Origin: Rotaria sp. Silwood1
Taxonomy: Eukaryota > Rotifera > Eurotatoria > Philodinida > Philodinidae
Direction of reading: 5' to 3'
DNA length: 64,000 bases
Assembly (NCBI GenBank): GCA_905250075.1
Contig: CAJNOP010000515.1
Location: 87,782-151,781 of the forward strand
The notes under the pieces were generated by a model. It did not search any database. It was not told where the DNA came from and saw only the letters and a program-made list of their open reading frames with translations. Positions 58,262 through 64,000 of this stretch are shown piece by piece. Made by a program: the position numbers and the translations under genes. How positions within the stretch are numbered: position 1 is the first letter of the stretch; each line of letters starts with the position of its first letter.

Positions 58262-58320
58262 TGGGTGTGTGTGTGGATATCTGAAGAATTCAACAATTCT
58301 AACAACCACATCCACACCCT
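58262..58320. repeat. Telomere-like hairpin (5 of 6)
   Basis: TGGGTGTGTGTGTGGATATC on the left, CCACATCCACACCC on the right, and a 25-bp spacer that is itself partly self-complementary (GAAGAATTCAACAATTC). It begins 82 bp after the ABC transporter stop codon, so it may be transcribed in the 3' UTR. Confidence 0.72.
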
Positions 58321-61300
58321 TGATCTGAATTGCTGAACCAAGAACATTATTAGATTTCTACTGTCTACAACAGTATTAATGCAGATATGTCATATCTATT
58401 AAAGAAAATCATGCTCTGCATTGTTTTCAGAGAAATTAAAGAACAAGAATTTCATGATGTTTCAAATATGGAAAGAAAAAGATCTTGTACAACAAATACT
58501 TCGATTTTCATGAATGGGCTATCAAAAAAACTTGCCAGAATAGACCTTATCAGCGCTAGTATCACATACTTGTGAGTTATATTTCTATTATACAAACTAA
58601 AACGTTGAACCTATTCAGTTAAACTTTGTCGTCTTCTTATTCTATTAATCATATACATTTAGCAGTGAATATAAGAATAGAAAATGTATTTTGATGGATT
58701 TCTTCGAACTACTAAAAGTGTTTTGCACGAGAAAAATGAAACACTTAAAATTAAATCCCAATCATACAGAAAGTTAAGGAGTCGAGATTGGTGACACTGA
58801 GAAATATTGGCGCACAGTAGATACAAAAGTAGTTTTCAGAAACGAATATAGTAGGTGATCAGAGGTCAAGATTAAGTCAAGTTTAGTGGACGGTCAAGTG
58901 AATTGTGGTAACCAGCACTACTTGTACTGAATGTTGATATAAAGCTTACAATTAAACATCAAGTTTAACATGTTTCCACCTAATACTTTATTTAGTTGGA
59001 AAATATCATCTACTTTCACTTTTTTTCATTCAAAAAACCTATTTTAACAAAATAATGGTTTTTTTTATCAAGTTCGACGGAATGCAAGTTTAGTCGAACA
59101 ATTTCAGTCTGTAATAATTTTCGTGACATTCATCTCTTTTGATTTCTCAGTAGGCACACAGTATTTCAGAGAAATAATGAGTTTTTATCAAAGAGAAATC
59201 ATGGCCATCAACAGTCAGAAACTAATTAAGAATTTGGATTCTTCAACCGTGAGTATCTTTTTTTTTGAAACTTTACAAAAGCATGTTTATTACTGTAGAA
59301 AGTGTTTCCTGAATGTAAAATTTAAAGTTCGAATTTTCTAGTACTCGATCACAGATTTAGATTTTTCATCTTTGATTGTCTTCATTGCAACTTTAAGATT
59401 GTACCGATACATGCCAATATGTGACTGCATAGTTGGATGGAGACATGAAAGCATAGTCACAGACTCATTTTATCTTATACAGCTCTCTCTGTGAACAGGC
59501 TCTGCAGAAGAGATTTATTACAGTACGTAGATTTTCTTTAATTGGAGTCTTTTGAAACCTTTAGAAATCTCGAAGTCTTGAAATCTGCTTTTTCCTCCTT
59601 GGTTGCTCTAGAATCGCAAATTGCTGAACTTTGGTGAGAGTTAATAGCATTTTTCAAACTTAGTTTTGTTCTTCATGTATAAATCATGGATTCTTATATT
59701 TCATTCTGTTGGAAAATTCCCATCGTGCTTCATGAGACAGCAGCGCCAGAGGGATAATGCTATCAAATATAACATACGGTTTGAACAGAGAGGTATGACT
59801 CAATCATCACTATTTACTCGAGAGTGCAAACGCGTGTATATATATATATATATATCACAGAGAAAAAAGAAGTCATAATTTGTTTTATATGGTATATGTA
59901 GAAAGAACGAAAAGTTTTCGTTCTGCGCGTGAGCATTAACAAATTGTTTGAAATTGATGAGTAAGTGGATTACTTCTCTCGCGATGACGCTATTTTTATC
60001 ACATATCTCCGATCAGTTGCGTCTTTCGATAAAGATATTTTCATATTCACATTCACTGCTATTATCATAAATTGGTAAGATATAAACTTCTTTTCAAATA
60101 CAATATTGAGTAGAAACAGTAAGATTGTACTGCTTTAGTGACATATGAAAAAAGTAAGTTGTTCAAGACTTAGAAACCTTTTCGATGTTGAATTCAAAAT
60201 TCGCAACGCTGGCAATATTTTTACAAAACTGCATGTTTTTTTTTTATTGGATTCTATCGTGCATGTCCTTTGTGAAACAAAATATGATATTATTCTCAAC
60301 ATGAAAACGAAGATTAATTCGCTAATACATCATCACCTCATTAGTATTTCGAAAAAAAAGAACATATTGTTTTAGTTTTCATTTTGTATTTTATTCGATC
60401 CTGTAAGCTTATTTCAGCTGTCAAATCAAAGATGATATAAAATGGATCAAAACTATAGCACTGGAGATGTGAGAGTATTGATAGAGGATACCATTATAGC
60501 ATGCACATTATTCATAACCATTCATCATGAAACTGCAAAATAGATTACTGGTTTCTTATTGTTTTATTTACCGTTTGATATATGAAAGAAATGTATATGT
60601 TTGATAGAGAATATAACAACGGTAAATGTTGAGTAAAAGGAATGGTTCTGACTAAATAGTATTAGTAAAGTTAGCTGATTAACCTTGACTTTTCAAACGA
60701 GTCTGATGTGCAATGATACGTGAGTTTGAGCTTTTTCTATTCAGAAAAAAGCTCCTCAACTCTCCTTTATTAAGACTCAAGCGCGCTCTGACACCTGACG
60801 GTCAATGACTACTTCGTGGTGTTCCATAGAAAATGGTTGAAAAAGCTTGGAACACTGCTATGAATTGCTTTTCTAAAAGAGAATATAAAACATGATCACG
60901 TGTAGCTGAAAATATCTTATAATAGAGAAAAAGACAATCATTGTTAACGAAAACTTCGAATTTAATATAATTCAGTACTTTTTAATAAACAGTTTCCAAC
61001 CTGATCTGAAAAACGAACCGAAGCAGAACGTGAATCAAATTGAAGGTAACTGTCGATACATTAGAAATCTAAATCTTGTACGAAGCCGATTTTCTCCTCA
61101 ATTTCTACCTCTACTTAATGAATTATCGTAGATGCTTAAGAGACGGAGGTATTACGTGAATCAGTTCAACCGATAGTTTCCGAGAAACTATGAAAATAGT
61201 TGTCGAATATCATGACAACGTCTTCTTTAATATTTGAAGAGAAGTATGTTCAATATAAACCGCATTATTTTTCAAGTTTACAGGATAAAAGGCTAGAAGT

Positions 61301-62697
61301 TTGGATCTGTACGTATCCTCTCATGAGCTATGGATTATTAGAATAAACGACAGAAGTCAACGTTTTCACACTATAACCTCTCGTAGAAGGAAACGTTCAA
61401 TCCTTTGTGAATCCTCTTAATTTTGTTCTTCGCTTGAAATGATAGTGGAATTAGAAGGCAGATCATCTGTAAACAAAAATTGGATGATTTTGAAATCATC
61501 TAATAACAGAGATGAGTTCTTTATTAGAAACCTACTCTTTCCACAAAACAGTACACGAAAAATAGACGTCGCAAAACTCACCTCAAATAAAAGTAGTTTT
61601 ACTGAGAAGCACTGTACGAGAGAAATGACTAAATAGTTGGTGAGTTGTACAGTCGAAATTTCATACTCGTTTTATATCTAACACATTTTGGCCTCTATCA
61701 TGTTTTAGTTATGTACCTAAAGTTTTTGAGGTCTCAGTTCTTTTCTTATGGAACACTATGCATTCTTCTAATAACTCTCTTGACCGATAGCCACCAACGC
61801 AACTTATTGAAACTGTCGAAAAAGCTTGTGACATTAGCAGAAAAGTTTCACCATATAGATCTCGACATGCTCGGTTCAAGTGTACATTCAAAATGGTCTG
61901 GTTCAAAAATATTATTTATTGAAGTATTTGACGTTACTGATATAACTCTGTTTTTAAAATCGTTTTTTAGAACTTGATCTCATAAGTTTTGCAAACAATT
62001 TTTTTCAGAGATCTGTTGCTCTTGTCCATCTAATGTTACATGAGAACGTTAGCAACTTGTAAAAAACCGTATGGAAATTTTTTGTCATATGAACGGACTT
62101 CTTCCTGCTTTCAGACACATCTGGAGAATAGTTGTTCAGAAAGTTATGAAACTTTCAGACGAATCAGATAACGACTAGTAGTGGAAAACTTGTCATGAAC
62201 TCGAAACTTAAGAATATTTTCTTCTCGATTCTTTTATTCAAGATGATAGGATCCATTAAGTTGAAACATTTTTCACGAACTTTAAAATAACGAGTAAGAC
62301 ATTAAATTGTCAAAATATTAATTGTCAGAGCTCTTCTGGGTAAATAAGACAATCACAATTACAATATTGAGCTGGGAAAAATAAGGCAGTCCACAACAGT
62401 ACGAGGATTTTTGTAATGTCTTATTTAAAGAAAATTGTCCAAGCAACGGATGATTTCGCCAGCTAAAGACTTTTTGTTGATTTGCAGCGTAACATGAGAT
62501 ACATTGAAACATTTAAAAGCTTTTTTCCCAAGAAGAAATTTTTGCAATAAGTCTAACTGCAGATCGTTGATTTTTTTTAGTTGATCAGTTTTTTTGTCAT
62601 AGAATATATTCATAGAATTCGCATAAAATTCGTTATCTTTCAATATAAATATGAAAATTTTTGATCGAATCGAGCTTGTGAAAGCAGAATATCACAA
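58321..62697. other. 4.4-kb region without a recognised gene
   Basis: The sequence is less AT-rich than usual for intergenic DNA here, with several 60-110-codon frames on both strands (for example near 58387, 59123, 60145, 61645). None shows a domain, and I could not join any of them with GT/AG sites. A 27-bp hairpin GAGCTTTTTCTATTCAGAAA then AAAGCTC lies at about 60728-60754, and a TA run at about 59838-59853. It could be a decayed gene, an untranslated transcript or an old transposon. Confidence 0.4.
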
Positions 62698-62835
62698 GGG
62701 TGTGGGTGTGGGTGTGGTCGGGTGTGGATGCAGGTGCGGGTGTGGGTGTGGGTGTTCTTTAAATCTACACCCACCCACGTCGCACCCATCCATCACCCCA
62801 CACCCAACCACGCCCACACTCACACCCACACCCTC
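62698..62835. repeat. Telomere-like hairpin (6 of 6)
   Basis: Left arm of ~60 bp (GGGTGTGGGTGTGGGTGTGG and variants), spacer TTCTTTAAATCTA, right arm of ~65 bp (CCCACCC/CACACTCACACCC). Flanked by CACAAGGG and CCCTCAAG, a short extension of the inverted repeat. It lies 160 bp past the stop of the neighbouring minus-strand gene. Confidence 0.8.
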
Positions 62836-62994
62836 AAGCATCCTACTTGTCAGCGAGGTTTTTTTGGAGTATTGAACACCTTTCCACCTTTATTTTTAAG
62901 TTGAAAAAGTATAAATAAGAATAGGTAAATGTTTTTCATAAGTAATTTTCAGAGAGTTACGAGCAGTGAAACATGGTTCAATTATTGCTGCTTT

Positions 62995-63417
62995 TCATTG
63001 TATTTCTTTGTAAAACTGTTGTAATTTAATTCGTATTTTTCGGTGTTGATCACGGGTTAGTTCCACCTCCAAAAGGTTGAGACTGTCAAGCCATTCAATA
63101 TATTCTTCGGGGCACTGCGCCAAATTTTGAGGTCTGCTCAGTTTCTTTTTGAGTTTTGGTATCATACGTAGTTGTTCAGGTGTTAAATCTGAGTCAGGAT
63201 CAATCAAAATTTCTGTGATACCCTGGACCACTTTGTCGCAGTATTCTTCAGTTATAGCTGGCTGACTACCAGCACGTTTACTGAAATCGTCATCATTTTG
63301 TTGAAATAGATAGTTTAAATCTTCCTGATTGGAATCAATATCGATGTTTGGTGGACGAGAAAGAACATAAGTAGAAAGTATTAACATAGAAGAAAATGCT
63401 ACTAGCAAGAGATTCAT
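62995..63417 (-). CDS. Small secreted protein, possibly a processed precursor
   Basis: A single-exon frame of 140 residues from a clear ATG. Residues 1-20 are a signal peptide (MNLLLVAFSSMLILSTYVLS, cleavage before RPP). An acidic pro-like stretch follows (NIDIDSNQEDLNYLFQQNDD), ending in DFSKR, a dibasic (KR) proprotein-convertase site. The remainder (AGSQPAITEEYCDKVVQGIT...) has only two cysteines (EEYC and LAQC), which could form one disulphide, and ends in a helical basic region (LTRDQHRKIRIKLQQFYKEI). No family is recognised. Layout (signal, acidic pro-region, KR, Cys pair) would suit a secreted hormone- or inhibitor-like product, but this is inference. A TATA-like element lies ~70 bp upstream. 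Confidence 0.68.
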   Translation of the reverse strand: MNLLLVAFSSMLILSTYVLSRPPNIDIDSNQEDLNYLFQQNDDDFSKRAGSQPAITEEYCDKVVQGITEILIDPDSDLTPEQLRMIPKLKKKLSRPQNLAQCPEEYIEWLDSLNLLEVELTRDQHRKIRIKLQQFYKEIQ

Positions 63418-64000
63418 GTTGTTCCGTTTTTGAGACGATGTATTCTATCAGAAAAATCATTTTTAATCTTTAATCTCACTCTTTATATAAGTGAGATACA
63501 CACAAATCGAATGATTAATCTTTCTTTTTTATTATTCATATCTCGCTCTTTTTTCTTTAGAGAACAAAACTTGAGTATATTTACACAACATTTTTGGTTT
63601 TAAATAATTGGGCTTTTAATCGTGTAGCTAGTGGCCATATTATATTAGATTGTAAAGAAAGAAAGAGAGAGAAAGAGAGAAAATAAAAAAGAGATACAAC
63701 GAATGGTTGTGCAATACTGTTGCAGGCCAAATAAATTAAAATAAAAAAGACCAAGTACTAGGGAATGATATTGCACAATTTTCAATAGTTACGTGGGGAT
63801 TTGGTTTTAAAATAATTGATGCGATGAAAAATACTGTCTCTGTGTGTGTAGGATTTTTACACCTGCTCTTTCTAGTTATGTAAGAAAAGCCGTTCAAAAG
63901 TTATTTTCTGGTGGTTTCCCAGAAATCTGATCTCTGAAAATCTCTCCAAGAAACAATTTTGAAATTTGGCAATCATTCCATTGCAACGATATATTTTATT
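63418..64000. other. Upstream flank with purine microsatellite
   Basis: A GAAA/GAGA purine tract occupies about 63655-63693. No other gene recognised up to the window end. Confidence 0.4.
63482..63491 (-). promoter_or_regulatory. Candidate TATA box of the secreted-protein gene
   Basis: On the minus strand the sequence reads CTTATATAAAGAG, about 65-75 bp before the ATG, at a plausible distance for a short 5' UTR. It is the clearest TATA-like motif next to any gene in the window, but AT-richness makes chance matches common. Confidence 0.35.

Noticed and set aside
1..64000. tRNA and rRNA genes
   Set aside because: No cloverleaf-like or rRNA-like stretch was noticed by eye, but a covariance-model scan was not possible, so absence is not certain.

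Overview
The window is eukaryotic nuclear DNA. It is very AT-rich, with many short GT-AG introns (about 55-100 nt), intron-broken animal gene families and a high density of short DNA transposons. The F-box/leucine-rich family, the pLGIC and HEPN-TPR-MYND families and the many TGTGGG-type telomere-like hairpins together suggest a bdelloid rotifer (Rotaria/Adineta type). That placement is inference from gene families and repeats, not from a database search. A run of 100 N (34469-34568) is a scaffold gap.

Layout. 0.9-1.5 kb: minus-strand Tctex1-domain dynein light chain gene, 5' end not found. 2.5-3.1 kb: large foldback repeat. 3.8-4.5 kb: two small minus-strand ORFs, one a single-pass membrane protein. 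7.5-7.95 kb: TTCGGCGA-type foldback. 8.3-12.2 kb: LETM1-domain (LETMD1-like) gene with a hAT-type element in its 2.7-kb intron. 12.2-12.6 kb: PAN/apple-domain gene (minus, 5' end missing). 13.2-15.4 kb: 2.2-kb hAT-like element. 16.5-16.9 kb: small membrane protein gene (minus). 17.85-21.8 kb: 4-kb hAT-like element filled with minisatellites. 23.25-23.74 kb: intronless histidine phosphatase. 24.8-25.9 kb: short inverted-repeat elements. 27.1-32.6 kb: 11-exon BAR-RhoGAP (RICH/ARHGAP17 type) gene. 33-34.5 kb: foldbacks, then the gap. 34.9-42.7 kb: 8-exon minus-strand F-box/LRR-like gene whose long introns are packed with transposons, including one nested inside another. 44.6-46.0 kb: pseudogene of a pentameric ligand-gated ion channel (minus). 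46.2-47.4 kb: hAT-like element. 48.2-48.7 kb: small Cys-rich membrane protein. 49.7-53.3 kb: HEPN-TPR/Sel1-MYND pseudogene (minus). 54.3-58.2 kb: 17-exon ABC half-transporter (ABCH/ABCG type). 58.3-62.7 kb: no gene recognised. 63.0-63.4 kb: small secreted protein (minus).

The strongest structural result is that five elements (10111-10564, 13223-15388, 17850-21807, 39924-40487, 46174-47434) each have hAT-like terminal inverted repeats and an exact 8-bp target duplication, although their ends and interiors are unrelated. None carries a visible transposase, so all look non-autonomous. A second theme is six hairpins of telomere-like GTGTGGG/CCCACAC repeats dispersed through the window, several just past gene 3' ends. 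The genes do not form one pathway: they are ordinary cytoskeletal, mitochondrial, signalling and membrane-transport genes. Two neighbouring members of expanded families (channel and HEPN-TPR-MYND) have decayed into pseudogenes. Exon boundaries were placed by eye from frame continuity and GT/AG sites; all joined phases were checked for consistency.
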